Below, in pieces: positions 1-7,945 of a DNA stretch of 64,000 nucleotides. The notes under the pieces were generated by a model, which saw only the letters and a list, made by a program, of their open reading frames with translations, was not told where the DNA came from and did not search any database. Position 1 is the stretch's first letter. Each line of letters starts with the position of its first letter. Both the position numbers and the translations under genes were made by a program. This DNA comes from DATBDN01 sp963715995 (lineage in GTDB: Bacteria > Actinomycetota > Thermoleophilia > Solirubrobacterales > Thermoleophilaceae). The stretch lies in the NCBI GenBank assembly GCA_963715995.1, contig OY970283.1, positions 124,001 to 188,000 on the forward strand, in the 5' to 3' direction.

Positions 1-96
1 GTGACCCAGGGTATGGTCGCCGTGCAGAACTACAGGACGAACAAGACGACCGTGGTCAAGGCGCCGAAATCCCTCTTCATAGCGGCGAAGAAGTAG
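1..96 (+). CDS. C-terminal end of a secreted FecR-like paralogue (5' truncated by window edge)
   Basis: The reading frame is open from the first base and ends at TAG 94-96. The visible 31 residues align with the last 31 residues of the next gene: both begin VTQG.V.V and end in a basic AKK/AKR tail. This is therefore the end of a tandem paralogue of the protein at 100-1035. Only the tail is present, so no signal peptide or full domain can be assessed. The next start lies three bases after this stop, suggesting co-transcription. Confidence 0.7.
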   Translation: MTQGMVAVQNYRTNKTTVVKAPKSLFIAAKK

Positions 97-99
97 CCG

Positions 100-1035
100 G
101 TGCGCTTCGCCGTCGCCGTATTGGTGGCGTTCGTGCTGGTCGTCGGCTCCGCGTCCGCCGCGGAGCGTGACATCCGTGGCACCTGGATCTGCTGCACGAA
201 CCCCACGGGTGGAGCGGGCAACTCCACCACGCTCATCACCAGCGAGGACCTGAACAGCGGGCAGTGGTCGGGCTGGGGCTACGGCGGCGGCTTCACGTGG
301 CCTGTGTCCGGCACCCTCACCGGCAACCAGTTCACCGCCACGATCCCGTTCTACAACGAGCTGACGACCTACTCGGCTCAGTACAACGGCACCATCACCG
401 GCAAGCGCATGGCCGCCACTTGGTCGGACAACCGCGGCCAAGGCGGCACCTGGACTGCAACCGAGGCCGCGGCGCCGCCGCCCCCGGTGGCCGGCGCGGA
501 GCTGAACGCGAAGGTGGTGACGGGTGCGGTGAAGATCAAGCTGCCGGGCACCACGGCGTTCGTGGACCTGTCGAAGGTGGCAGTTCAGCTGCCGGTGGGC
601 ACCGTGGTCGACACCACGAACGGCACGATTGCCTTGACAGCCGCGCAGAGCATCACTTCGAAGAAGACGGCGACGGCTGACTTCTACAAGGGTGTCTTCA
701 AGATCGGGCAGAAGGCGACGAGACGCGCGGTCACGGACCTGGCGCTGACCGGCGGCAGCTTCGCTGCGTGCGGCGCCGCGAGCGCGGCCGGCGGCGCGGC
801 GGCTGCGCAGAAAACGAAGGTCCGGATGCTCTGGGGCAAGGGCCATGGCCTGTTCCGGACCAGCGGCAGGTATGCGTCGGCCACCATCAGAGGCACGCAA
901 TGGGAGACCGTCGACTACTGCGACGGCACCCTCGTCAAGGTCACCCAGGGCGCTGTGACCGTGCGCGACATCCCGCGCAAGCGCGACGTGACGGTCCGGG
1001 CAGGTCACCAGTACTTCGCGCGCGCGAAGCGCTGA
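100..1035 (+). CDS. Secreted protein with FecR-like C-terminal region
   Basis: 311 aa with a clear signal peptide (residues 1-20, hydrophobic AVAVLVAFVLVVG core, ASA-A cleavage region). Residues 25-125 look like a beta-rich, lipocalin-like domain (GTW at the start, GTLTG, GTITGKRM, WS.N). After a proline-rich linker the second half has the pattern of FecR-type domains: a GTVVDTTNG strand, then LWGKGHG, ATIRGTQW, and a DGTLVKVTQGAV element close to the C-terminus. No enzyme motif is visible. The start is GTG at 100, chosen because it places the signal peptide at the N-terminus. It is a tandem duplicate of the truncated gene before it and abuts the convergent kinase gene at 1035/1036. Function unknown, probably cell-surface. 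Confidence 0.75.
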   Translation: MRFAVAVLVAFVLVVGSASAAERDIRGTWICCTNPTGGAGNSTTLITSEDLNSGQWSGWGYGGGFTWPVSGTLTGNQFTATIPFYNELTTYSAQYNGTITGKRMAATWSDNRGQGGTWTATEAAAPPPPVAGAELNAKVVTGAVKIKLPGTTAFVDLSKVAVQLPVGTVVDTTNGTIALTAAQSITSKKTATADFYKGVFKIGQKATRRAVTDLALTGGSFAACGAASAAGGAAAAQKTKVRMLWGKGHGLFRTSGRYASATIRGTQWETVDYCDGTLVKVTQGAVTVRDIPRKRDVTVRAGHQYFARAKR

Positions 1036-2394
1036 TCAGCCGACGACTGTGCCCTCGTCCGCCTGTGGTGACGGCTGCGCCGCGGCCGGCGGCGGTGCCA
1101 CCGTCGCGTATTCGACGGGGTCGATGCCGAGCGCGGTCACGGTCAGCTCCGCGAACAGGTTGCCGCGCTCGATGTCGTCGGCCGTGTAGGGGTTGCCGTC
1201 GCGGCGGTCGAGCACCGACAGCGTGCCGATCGCCCGCCGCCCCTGCTTGAGCGGGATCACGAGCATCGTGTACGGCACGTAGCCGGTGCCGGCGGCGATC
1301 TGCGCCTGGAAGCGCGCGTCGTTGCGGCAGTCGGGCACCGCCAGCCCCTCGCCCGACTCGACGACCGAGCCGGCCAGGCCCTTGCCCGGAGGCAGGCGCA
1401 CGCCGACGATCTCCTTCGCCCCGGCGCCCCAGGAGGCCTGGTAGACCAGCTCCTTGGTCACGGGGTCCACGAGCGCGATCGAGCACGCGGCGGCTTCGAA
1501 GACACCCGCGGAGGTCTTGACGATCGCCTCGAGCAGGTTCGGCTGGATGTCGGGGCGGTCGACGGCGGACAGGGCCAGCGACTCGCCCTGCGATGCCGCC
1601 AGCGGGATGCCGAGCGCGTCCGCGAACGCGGCGCACGACGAGGTCCGGCGCTCGGGCAGCAGCTCCAGGCCGGCGCGGATGCAGCTCTCCAGGTCCGCCC
1701 CGGCGCCCGCCACGACCGAGCCGAGCGGCGTGGGGTCGCCATAGACGGGCGGCTTGCCGGTGAGCAGCGTCCAGAGCGTCGCTGCCAGGCTGAAGACGTC
1801 CGAGCGCGCCGAGACCGTGCCGCCCGCGAACACCTCGGGCGCCATGAAGCGCGGGGTGCCGATGCCGACCGTGCCCTGGTCGACCTCCTCTTCGTCGCCC
1901 ATCTGGCGCGCGACGCCGAAGTCGACCAGCACGACGCCCTCCTTGTCGGGGGCGTCGATCAGGTTCGCGGGCTTGACGTCGCGGTGGACGATCTGCTGGT
2001 CGTGCACGTACTGGAGCGCCTCGCAGGCCTGGCGGGTGAACTCGATCGCCTCGTCGACCGGCAGGCCGGGGCTCCCCCGCTCCTTGAGGATGACGCCGAG
2101 ATCGCGCCCCTCGATCATCTCCATGACCAGGTAGACGCCCGATTCCTCGGTGAAGTAGTCCACGACGTTGACAACGCGCGGGTGGTGGAGCGTGGACAGC
2201 AGGCGGGCCTCGATCTCGAAGCGGGCTACGTGGCGCGTGTCGAGCAGGCGCTTGATCGCAACGGGCGTCTTGTCCTCGGTGCGGTGCGCGCAATAGACGG
2301 CGCCCATCGCTCCCGCCGACAGCGGTTTCTCGATCGTGTACCCGGCGAGGTCCGTCCCATCGGCGAGGTCCACTGCAGAAAAAGCATCCTGCAC
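1036..2394 (-). CDS. Serine/threonine protein kinase with C-terminal GAF domain
   Basis: 452 aa. Residues 15-280 are a Hanks-type kinase domain: glycine loop SAGAMGAVY, ATP-anchoring Lys in VAIKR, catalytic loop HRDVKPANLI, metal-binding DFGVAR and an APE-like MAPEVF. Residues about 290-440 match a GAF domain (LVDP..., PGKGLAGSV, GTLSVLDRR, followed by a helix). Unlike most actinobacterial PknB proteins it has no transmembrane segment or PASTA repeats, so it should be a soluble kinase whose activity is tuned by a ligand or partner of the GAF domain. The ligand cannot be read from sequence. The stop touches the stop of the convergent FecR-like gene. A DUF3307 gene diverges from its 5' end, leaving only 28 bp between starts. 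Confidence 0.92.
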   Translation of the reverse strand: MQDAFSAVDLADGTDLAGYTIEKPLSAGAMGAVYCAHRTEDKTPVAIKRLLDTRHVARFEIEARLLSTLHHPRVVNVVDYFTEESGVYLVMEMIEGRDLGVILKERGSPGLPVDEAIEFTRQACEALQYVHDQQIVHRDVKPANLIDAPDKEGVVLVDFGVARQMGDEEEVDQGTVGIGTPRFMAPEVFAGGTVSARSDVFSLAATLWTLLTGKPPVYGDPTPLGSVVAGAGADLESCIRAGLELLPERRTSSCAAFADALGIPLAASQGESLALSAVDRPDIQPNLLEAIVKTSAGVFEAAACSIALVDPVTKELVYQASWGAGAKEIVGVRLPPGKGLAGSVVESGEGLAVPDCRNDARFQAQIAAGTGYVPYTMLVIPLKQGRRAIGTLSVLDRRDGNPYTADDIERGNLFAELTVTALGIDPVEYATVAPPPAAAQPSPQADEGTVVG

Positions 2395-2422
2395 AGGGCC
2401 AGCTTACGGGTAGGGTGAGGCG

Positions 2423-2815
2423 GTGCGGTGGGAAGAGGTCTTCGCCGTCTTCGTCGTCTGTCATGTGACAGGCGACTTTCTTCTACAGACGGATTGGCAG
2501 GCGGTCCACAAGCGCGGCGGGCTCTCGGGCGGCGGCGAGGCTCGGCGTGCGCTGTTCTCGCACGTGTCCGTCTACACGCTCGTGTTCGTGCCCGCGATCG
2601 TCTGGATCGCCTCGCACAGCAGCGGCCTGGCGTTCGCGCTGCTGCCCGTGGTGTTCCTGCCGCACCTGATCCAGGACGACGCGCGCGCGCTGATCGCGTG
2701 GAACCGGATCGTGAAGAAGAGCGCACCCGAACCCGGTGACGTGGTCTACATGGCGATCGACCAGGCGTTCCACGTGGTCTTCCTGTTCGGCACCGCGCTG
2801 CTGGCGGTCGCATGA
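2423..2815 (+). CDS. DUF3307 integral membrane protein
   Basis: 130 aa, GTG start. The N-terminus has the DUF3307 hallmark (CHVTGDFLLQTDWQA, with conserved H, D, F, LQ), followed by hydrophobic segments at about 45-62, 65-80 and 108-128 and the conserved HLIQDDAR region. The family is a small multi-pass membrane protein of unknown role, found in many bacteria. Its last four bases overlap the ATG of the cyclase gene (ATGA), so the two are probably translated together. Confidence 0.85.
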   Translation: MRWEEVFAVFVVCHVTGDFLLQTDWQAVHKRGGLSGGGEARRALFSHVSVYTLVFVPAIVWIASHSSGLAFALLPVVFLPHLIQDDARALIAWNRIVKKSAPEPGDVVYMAIDQAFHVVFLFGTALLAVA

Positions 2816-4707
2816 GGCGCGACCGCCTGCGGACGGGGCTGTTCCTGCTGGTCGGGCTTGGCGCGATCGTGGTGGCGCTCGCGTTGTACCTCGCGCCGCG
2901 CTGGAAGCCGGTGAAGTCGGCGTTCGAGTCGACCACCGTGCTGGAGGAGAAGTCGATCGACGCGCGCTTCAAGATCCGCGGTGAGAAGAAGCCGCCGTCG
3001 GACGTGATCGTGCTCGGCGTCGACGACAGCACCTTCCAGGACCTGCAGCAGCGCTGGCCGTTCCGGCGCAGCTACCACGCAAAGGTGATCAACCGGCTGC
3101 ACAAGGACGGCGCGAAGCTGATCGTGTTCGACGTGCAGTTCACCGAGCCGCAGGACACCGGCAACCCGAATCGCGACGCGAGCGACGACAACGCCCTCAT
3201 CAATGCGTGTCACAACGCAGGCAACTGCGTGATGGCGTCCACCGAGTTCAATTCACACGGGCAGTCCGCAGTGTTCGGCGGCCCGGACGGACAGAAGTAC
3301 GCGCACACGACCGTTGGCAGCGCACTCGCGGAAACCGATCCCGATGGGGTCATCCGAAGGATGCTCTTCGAGCACCAGCAAGCGAAGGCGCTTGGCATCG
3401 CTGCCTATGAGCGATTGACGGGGAAACCCGTCACGGCCGCTCAGTTCGGCGGCGCGAGCTCCACCTTCATCGACTGGTACGGGCCGGCGGGCACCATCGA
3501 CACCGTCTCGTACGCGCGCGCTTGCACCGGGTGCGGCGAGGACTCTCACGGCCACTCGAAGCCGATCAAGCAGGCGCCGCCCGGCTTCTTCAAGGGAAAG
3601 ATCGTGATCGTCGGGCCGATCGCCACGTCACTTCAGGACATCCACGCCACGCCGTTCGATGAGGTGATGCCCGGGGCCGAGATCCAGGCCAACACCTTCA
3701 TCACCGCGCGTGAAGGCTTTCCGCTCCACGACTCCGCGACCTGGCTCGACATCGTCTTGATCATCCTGCTCGGGCTGGTCGGGCCGCTTGCGAGCATCCG
3801 CCTGCGCCTGTGGGGGATCGCGGCTGCGATCGGCGTCGGCGCGCTGTTCACGGTCGTGACCCAGATCGTCTTCGACCACGGAACGGTCCTGTCGTTCACG
3901 TATCCGCTTGGGTCGCTGTTGCTCTCGTCGGTTGGCTCGCTGGCGGTCCACTACGTCACCGAGGCATTCGAGCGCGAGCGCGTCCGGGGCATGTTCTCGC
4001 GCTTCGTTCCCGAGTCGGTCGTCGGCGAGGTGCTCGAGCAGGCCGACGGCGCGCGGCTTGGCGGCGTCGGGCGCTACGCGACCGTCATGTTCAGCGACCT
4101 GCGCGGGTTCACCTCGTTCGCCGAGCAGCTCGAGCCCGACCAGGTCATCCGCATCCTCAACCGCTACCTCACGGCGATGGTGGACGACGCGATCATCCCG
4201 AACGGCGGCACGCTCGTGGATTACATGGGCGACGGGATCATGGCTGTGTTCGGCGCGCCACTCGAGATGTCCGACCATGCCGATCGGGCGCTCGCTGCGG
4301 CACGCGCCAAGCTCGGTGAGCTCGAGAAGTTCAACGCGTGGGTGCGCGCCGAGTACGGCTTCGACAAGTCGTTCCGGATGGGAATCGGCCTCAACTCCGG
4401 CAACGTGATGTCGGGCAACGTTGGCTCGGAGACGCGCATGGCCTACACCACGATCGGCGACACGACGAACACGGCGGCGCGGCTCGAGGGCATGACCAAG
4501 GGCACCGACTACATGCTGTTCATGGCCGCCTCGACGAAGGATGCCCTCAGCAGCGAGCCGCCGGACCTGACCCCGATCGGCGAGTACGAGATCCGCGGCC
4601 GGGTCGAGAAGCTGTCGATCTGGTCGGTCGAGGAGGCGCACAAGCAGAAGGAAGAGGGCGACTCGTTCGCCTCGGTCGCGCAGGGCGAGACGCTTGCAGA
4701 CAAGTAG
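2812..4707 (+). CDS. CHASE2-domain adenylate/guanylate cyclase
   Basis: 631 aa. One N-terminal membrane helix (residues 6-28), an extracellular CHASE2 sensor (about 40-295, with VVLGVDDST and VIFDVQFTEP-type strands), three membrane helices (about 300-385) and a cytoplasmic class III cyclase domain (about 410-600). Catalytic features are present: metal-binding Asp in FSDLRGF and MGDGIMAVFGAP, and the transition-state N.AAR in TNTAARLE. It should make cyclic AMP in response to an outside signal that CHASE2 binds; the signal is unknown. Substrate specificity (ATP versus GTP) is inferred from the family. The ATG overlaps the DUF3307 stop by four bases. Confidence 0.93.
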   Translation: MRRDRLRTGLFLLVGLGAIVVALALYLAPRWKPVKSAFESTTVLEEKSIDARFKIRGEKKPPSDVIVLGVDDSTFQDLQQRWPFRRSYHAKVINRLHKDGAKLIVFDVQFTEPQDTGNPNRDASDDNALINACHNAGNCVMASTEFNSHGQSAVFGGPDGQKYAHTTVGSALAETDPDGVIRRMLFEHQQAKALGIAAYERLTGKPVTAAQFGGASSTFIDWYGPAGTIDTVSYARACTGCGEDSHGHSKPIKQAPPGFFKGKIVIVGPIATSLQDIHATPFDEVMPGAEIQANTFITAREGFPLHDSATWLDIVLIILLGLVGPLASIRLRLWGIAAAIGVGALFTVVTQIVFDHGTVLSFTYPLGSLLLSSVGSLAVHYVTEAFERERVRGMFSRFVPESVVGEVLEQADGARLGGVGRYATVMFSDLRGFTSFAEQLEPDQVIRILNRYLTAMVDDAIIPNGGTLVDYMGDGIMAVFGAPLEMSDHADRALAAARAKLGELEKFNAWVRAEYGFDKSFRMGIGLNSGNVMSGNVGSETRMAYTTIGDTTNTAARLEGMTKGTDYMLFMAASTKDALSSEPPDLTPIGEYEIRGRVEKLSIWSVEEAHKQKEEGDSFASVAQGETLADK

Positions 4708-4733
4708 TCCGTACTGCTGCTAAACCGCTCGTC

Positions 4734-5129
4734 ATGAGCGGATACACGAAGGTCAATCTCAAGAGCGAGGTCGAGGACAAGGCTCCCGGCTTCGGCATGG
4801 AGGGGGTCGAGGCCCGCTTCGCGCGTGAGGCGATGGAGGTCGAGCAGTCAGGCCTGAGCTACTTCCGGTTCGAGCCGAATGCGGGCCCGCCATTCGGCCA
4901 CTCGCATGCCGAGCAGGAAGAGGTCTACGTGGTGGTGTCGGGCAGCGCGCGGATCAAGGTGGAGGACGAGGTGATCGAGCTCGGCCCGTTCGACGCCCTG
5001 CGCGTCGCGCCGGGACAGGTGCGGGCAACTTCCGGAGGTCCCGAGGGCTGCGAGATGATCGCGTTCGGCGCCCCGCAGACCGACCAGCGCGCCGACTCGG
5101 AGCTCTTCCCCGGATGGTGGGAGCGCTGA
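4734..5129 (+). CDS. Cupin-domain protein
   Basis: 131 aa single-domain cupin. Motif 1 is GHSHAEQEEVYVVVSG (two His and a Glu as likely metal ligands) and motif 2 lies around ELGPFDALRVAPGQVRA, where the usual second-motif His is not obvious, so metal binding may be altered. The start is ATG 4734, which gives a normal-length cupin; the frame extends upstream inside the cyclase gene but that part is not coding. It lies 26 bp after the cyclase stop in the same direction. Substrate unknown. Confidence 0.82.
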   Translation: MSGYTKVNLKSEVEDKAPGFGMEGVEARFAREAMEVEQSGLSYFRFEPNAGPPFGHSHAEQEEVYVVVSGSARIKVEDEVIELGPFDALRVAPGQVRATSGGPEGCEMIAFGAPQTDQRADSELFPGWWER

Positions 5130-5133
5130 GCGC

Positions 5134-5979
5134 CTAGCGGCGCGCCTTCTTCTTCTTGCGCTTGCGCGATGCGTGCGGGCTCGGGCCGGCGGGCAGCTCG
5201 GCCGGCTCGGGCTCCCCGTCCGCCGCATCGTCGTCGTCGGCGTCGTCCGGCGGTCCGAGGCGCTCCTGAGCGCTCGGCCACGGGATCTGCTCGCCGCTGG
5301 CCCACGCAGGCCCGCGGCCGCCGCCCGGCCAGCGATTCAGGAACAGGGCGGCCAGCGCCATCAGCCAGAACAGCTGGACGATGGGCGACGCGATCAGCGG
5401 CAGCACGAACAGAGCGCCCAGGATGACCCCGAGCACGCCCATGAAGCGGCTCAACAGGCCGGCCCGCATCGCGTTCAGGCTCACCAGGATCGTCGCGAGG
5501 CCCGATGCGATCGAGGCCGCAAGCGACAGCCCCGCCACCGCGGTCGTGGCGTTGCGCAGGAGGTCCTCGGCGTGCTTGTTGGTCTTCACGCTGCCCGCCA
5601 CGAACTGATCGGCGGCGTGCGCCTGGCGGAACTGGAACCAGACCGCGCAGATGGCGAACAGGATTGGCCCGGCGAACACGAGGATGCGCGCGACCGGCGG
5701 CAGCTCCGTGCGGCGGTAGCGGGTGACCCGGTAGAGGTAGAGCAGCGGCGGGATGAATGCCAGCATCGCCAGGCCCGTGATCACCGCCGAGACCAGGAAC
5801 GATCCCTTGTTCGCGTGGACCTCGGGCAGGAACTCGCGCACGTTGTCGGCGCCGTGGGGCAGCACCGCGATGCGGTAGACGAGCGAGGCGATGATCAGCG
5901 CGACGGCGAGTGCCGCGCCGGCGCCCGCAAGCCGCCCGGCCCGGGCTTCCCACTCGAGCTGCTCCTGCCTGTCGCTCAT
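5134..5979 (-). CDS. Multi-pass membrane protein with acidic/basic tail
   Basis: 281 aa. Five or six hydrophobic helices are visible (about 17-36, 62-82, 99-115, 143-165, 172-190, 193-212). The C-terminal 60 residues are hydrophilic: a run of Asp around DDADDDDAADG, then proline/serine, ending in a Lys/Arg cluster (RKRKKKKARR). I do not recognise a named family with confidence. The gene follows the small ORF at 5982-6197 with a two-base gap, so the two probably form an operon. Its stop faces the cupin stop four bases away. Confidence 0.7.
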   Translation of the reverse strand: MSDRQEQLEWEARAGRLAGAGAALAVALIIASLVYRIAVLPHGADNVREFLPEVHANKGSFLVSAVITGLAMLAFIPPLLYLYRVTRYRRTELPPVARILVFAGPILFAICAVWFQFRQAHAADQFVAGSVKTNKHAEDLLRNATTAVAGLSLAASIASGLATILVSLNAMRAGLLSRFMGVLGVILGALFVLPLIASPIVQLFWLMALAALFLNRWPGGGRGPAWASGEQIPWPSAQERLGPPDDADDDDAADGEPEPAELPAGPSPHASRKRKKKKARR

Positions 5980-5981
5980 CG

Positions 5982-6197
5982 CTACTCCTGGCGAGGTCCG
6001 CGCGGGCTGCCGCCGCCAACCGACGCGGTAACTGTGCCGTCCACGCGGGCCGGGTAGTACTCGGGATCGTCGGGCTCGACGATGCGCGAGAGCCGCTCAC
6101 CGGCCGCGAGCACCAGGTTGAGCGCAGGCGCGATCACGCGGATCACGGTTTCCACGCGATCGCGGGTGCGGGTCTGTTCAGCGGTCAGCTTTGCCAC
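5982..6197 (-). CDS. Small hypothetical protein
   Basis: 71 aa, ATG start. Contains an amphipathic N-terminal helix (KLTAEQTRTRDRVETVIRVI) and a short hydrophobic stretch around APALNLVLAAGERL, then a polar tail. It is not long enough for a confident family call. Support for being real comes from its tight coupling (two-base gap) to the membrane-protein gene downstream and from codon use typical of the region. Confidence 0.55.
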   Translation of the reverse strand: MAKLTAEQTRTRDRVETVIRVIAPALNLVLAAGERLSRIVEPDDPEYYPARVDGTVTASVGGGSPRGPRQE

Positions 6198-6218
6198 GGC
6201 TCGTCCGAGCCTATCGGC

Positions 6219-7016
6219 CTAGTCGCGGGCTGCCGGATGGGCGCGTGCCGCCAGGCGCAGCACCAGGCTGCGCGGCGCGTGCAGGCCGCCGACTGCGCCG
6301 GCGCGGTTGAGCGTGCCGGGGATGACCACCCGCTTGCCGCGCTCCAAGCCGCGTATGCCCGCACGTGCGACCGACTCCGGGTCGTCCCAGAAGATGCCCG
6401 GCAGCGAGGACTCGGCGCCCTCGAGATTGGCCACCTCGGCGAACTCCGTCTTCACCGGCCCGGGGCAGAGCGCTGTCACCGTCACGCCCTTCGGGCGCAG
6501 CTCGGCGTGGATCGCCTCCGTGAAGCTGAGGACGAACGCCTTCGTCGCGGCGTAGCCGGCCTGCATCGGCAGCGGCTGGAACGACGCCGTGGACGCCACG
6601 TTCAGCACCGCACCACGGCCGCGCTCGACCATCGCCGGCGTGAACAGCGCGCAGAAGTCGACCACGGCCTCGACGTTGGTGCGGATCATGTCGAGCTCGC
6701 GGCCGCGCTCGCTGCGGAAGAACGGCCCGGAGGTGCTGAAGCCCGCGTTGTTGACGAGCATGTCGACGGCCACGCCGCGGGTGGCGAGCGCATCGGCCAG
6801 CCCCACCCGTGCACGCGGGTCCGTGACGTCACAGGCGTGGACCTCGGCGTGGCCGCCCAGCTCGGCGGCCAGCTCGCGCAGGCGCTCCACGCGCCGGGCC
6901 ACGAGCGTGACCCCGTAGCCGCGCCGCGAGAGCTCGCGCGCGAACTCGGTGCCGATGCCGGCGGAGGCGCCGGTGATGACGCAGGTCGAGTCGGGCGATG
7001 GCGGCGGCAGTGCCAT
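6219..7016 (-). CDS. Short-chain dehydrogenase/reductase (SDR)
   Basis: 265 aa classical SDR. Cofactor loop TGASAGIG (residues 14-21), then ARR for NADP(H)-type binding, NNAG, catalytic Ser in NVASTASF and YAATK (Tyr and Lys). The ATG at 7016 is preferred because the nucleotide-binding fold begins at once; the frame stays open upstream but reads through unrelated sequence. The family reduces or oxidises carbonyl/alcohol substrates; the specific substrate cannot be told. It diverges from the small gene at 7050. Confidence 0.9.
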   Translation of the reverse strand: MALPPPSPDSTCVITGASAGIGTEFARELSRRGYGVTLVARRVERLRELAAELGGHAEVHACDVTDPRARVGLADALATRGVAVDMLVNNAGFSTSGPFFRSERGRELDMIRTNVEAVVDFCALFTPAMVERGRGAVLNVASTASFQPLPMQAGYAATKAFVLSFTEAIHAELRPKGVTVTALCPGPVKTEFAEVANLEGAESSLPGIFWDDPESVARAGIRGLERGKRVVIPGTLNRAGAVGGLHAPRSLVLRLAARAHPAARD

Positions 7017-7049
7017 GGGCCGCCCGGAGCCTACGCCTAGAATCCAGCC

Positions 7050-7329
7050 ATGTCCTCGGAGGATCCGTTTGGCGGCCTGTTCGGCGACCCCGACGAGCTC
7101 CGGCGTCGCATGGAGGAGCTCGCGGAGTCGATGCAGGGCGCGCAGAAGGTGGCCTGGGCGGACAACGCGATCAAGCTGGCTGTCGACATGACCGTCGCCG
7201 GCCTGCAGCCGGCTCAACCTCCAGGGCAACGTCGAGCAGCAGGCGGCCGACCTGCGCTCTGCCATCGGCCTGATCTTCCCCGAGGCCGTCACGCTCGTGC
7301 GCGAAGCGCGCGAGGGCTTCGGCACCTGA
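7050..7329 (+). CDS. Small conserved-looking protein, apparent +1 frameshift near 7206
   Basis: Starts at ATG 7050 and reads about 52 residues of an acidic, helical protein (SSEDPFGGLFGDPDELRRR, then MEELAESMQGAQKV). Around 7203-7209 the sensible reading moves by one base: the downstream frame gives SRLNLQGNVEQQAADL and further helix to TGA 7327-7329. Without the shift the original frame runs into Pro/Arg-rich noise to 7415. Total length is 3n+1, consistent with one extra base (for example the C at 7206). The restored product would be about 92 aa. Function unknown. Confidence 0.55.
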
Positions 7330-7934
7330 CTAGACCGCCGGGACGGGCTCGCTTCGCTGGAGGTTGCGCGAAGGGCCGATCGGCGGCGGCACGAGCACCC
7401 GGCGCCACTCGCTGATTTTGCCCTTGCGGAGCAGGAACGCGGTCGCGGCCAGCTGGCCGGGCGCACCGCAGCGGCTGTGGGCGTTGGGGCGCTCGGTGAG
7501 CACGAACGTCGCAACCGTGTAGTTGCCGCCGGCAAGTGTGCGGACGATGTGCGCGCCGCACGGCAGCGTGTCGTTGAAGTCGAACACCTGGCTGCTCCGG
7601 GTCAGCCTGATCGGCGGCGACGCGTTCTGGACGACCACCGGCAGGTCGAAGTAGCTGGCCGCGCGCTTCACGTGGCCTGCACGCAGCTGGTCTGACCACG
7701 CGGTGATGACGCGAATGGCCTCCGGCGAGGCCTTGTGCGTGCCCGGCGGGTAGTAGTGCGAGTAGTCCTTCGGCGGCGCGACCGTTGCCGGCGGGCTGCC
7801 GGCCTGCGCCTGCGTGCGCGTTGAGCGACCGGCGGTTGACCCGCCACATGCGGTGAGCGTCACCGCGGCGGCGACTACGAGTGCGAGCTGGCGCGTGTCT
7901 GGATTGTCGCGTACCGGTGTGCTCGGCTCGTCAT
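7330..7934 (-). CDS. Putative lipoprotein with unresolved start
   Basis: The frame ends at 7330 and contains a good lipobox: a hydrophobic run (LALVVAAAVT) then LTAC with the acylated Cys codon at about 7848-7846. The mature part is about 172 aa, with a YSHYYPPGTHKAS region, a predicted alpha+beta core like SnoaL/NTF2-type folds (weak), and a Pro/Arg tail. No ATG, GTG or TTG lies in frame within a sensible distance upstream. The nearest ATG (7932-7934) is one frame away and would need a one-base correction between there and the signal peptide. Upstream in frame the sequence is the tandem-repeat part of repeat element A, so the 5' end may have been altered by it. Confidence 0.5.
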
Positions 7935-7945
7935 CCGGGCTGTGG

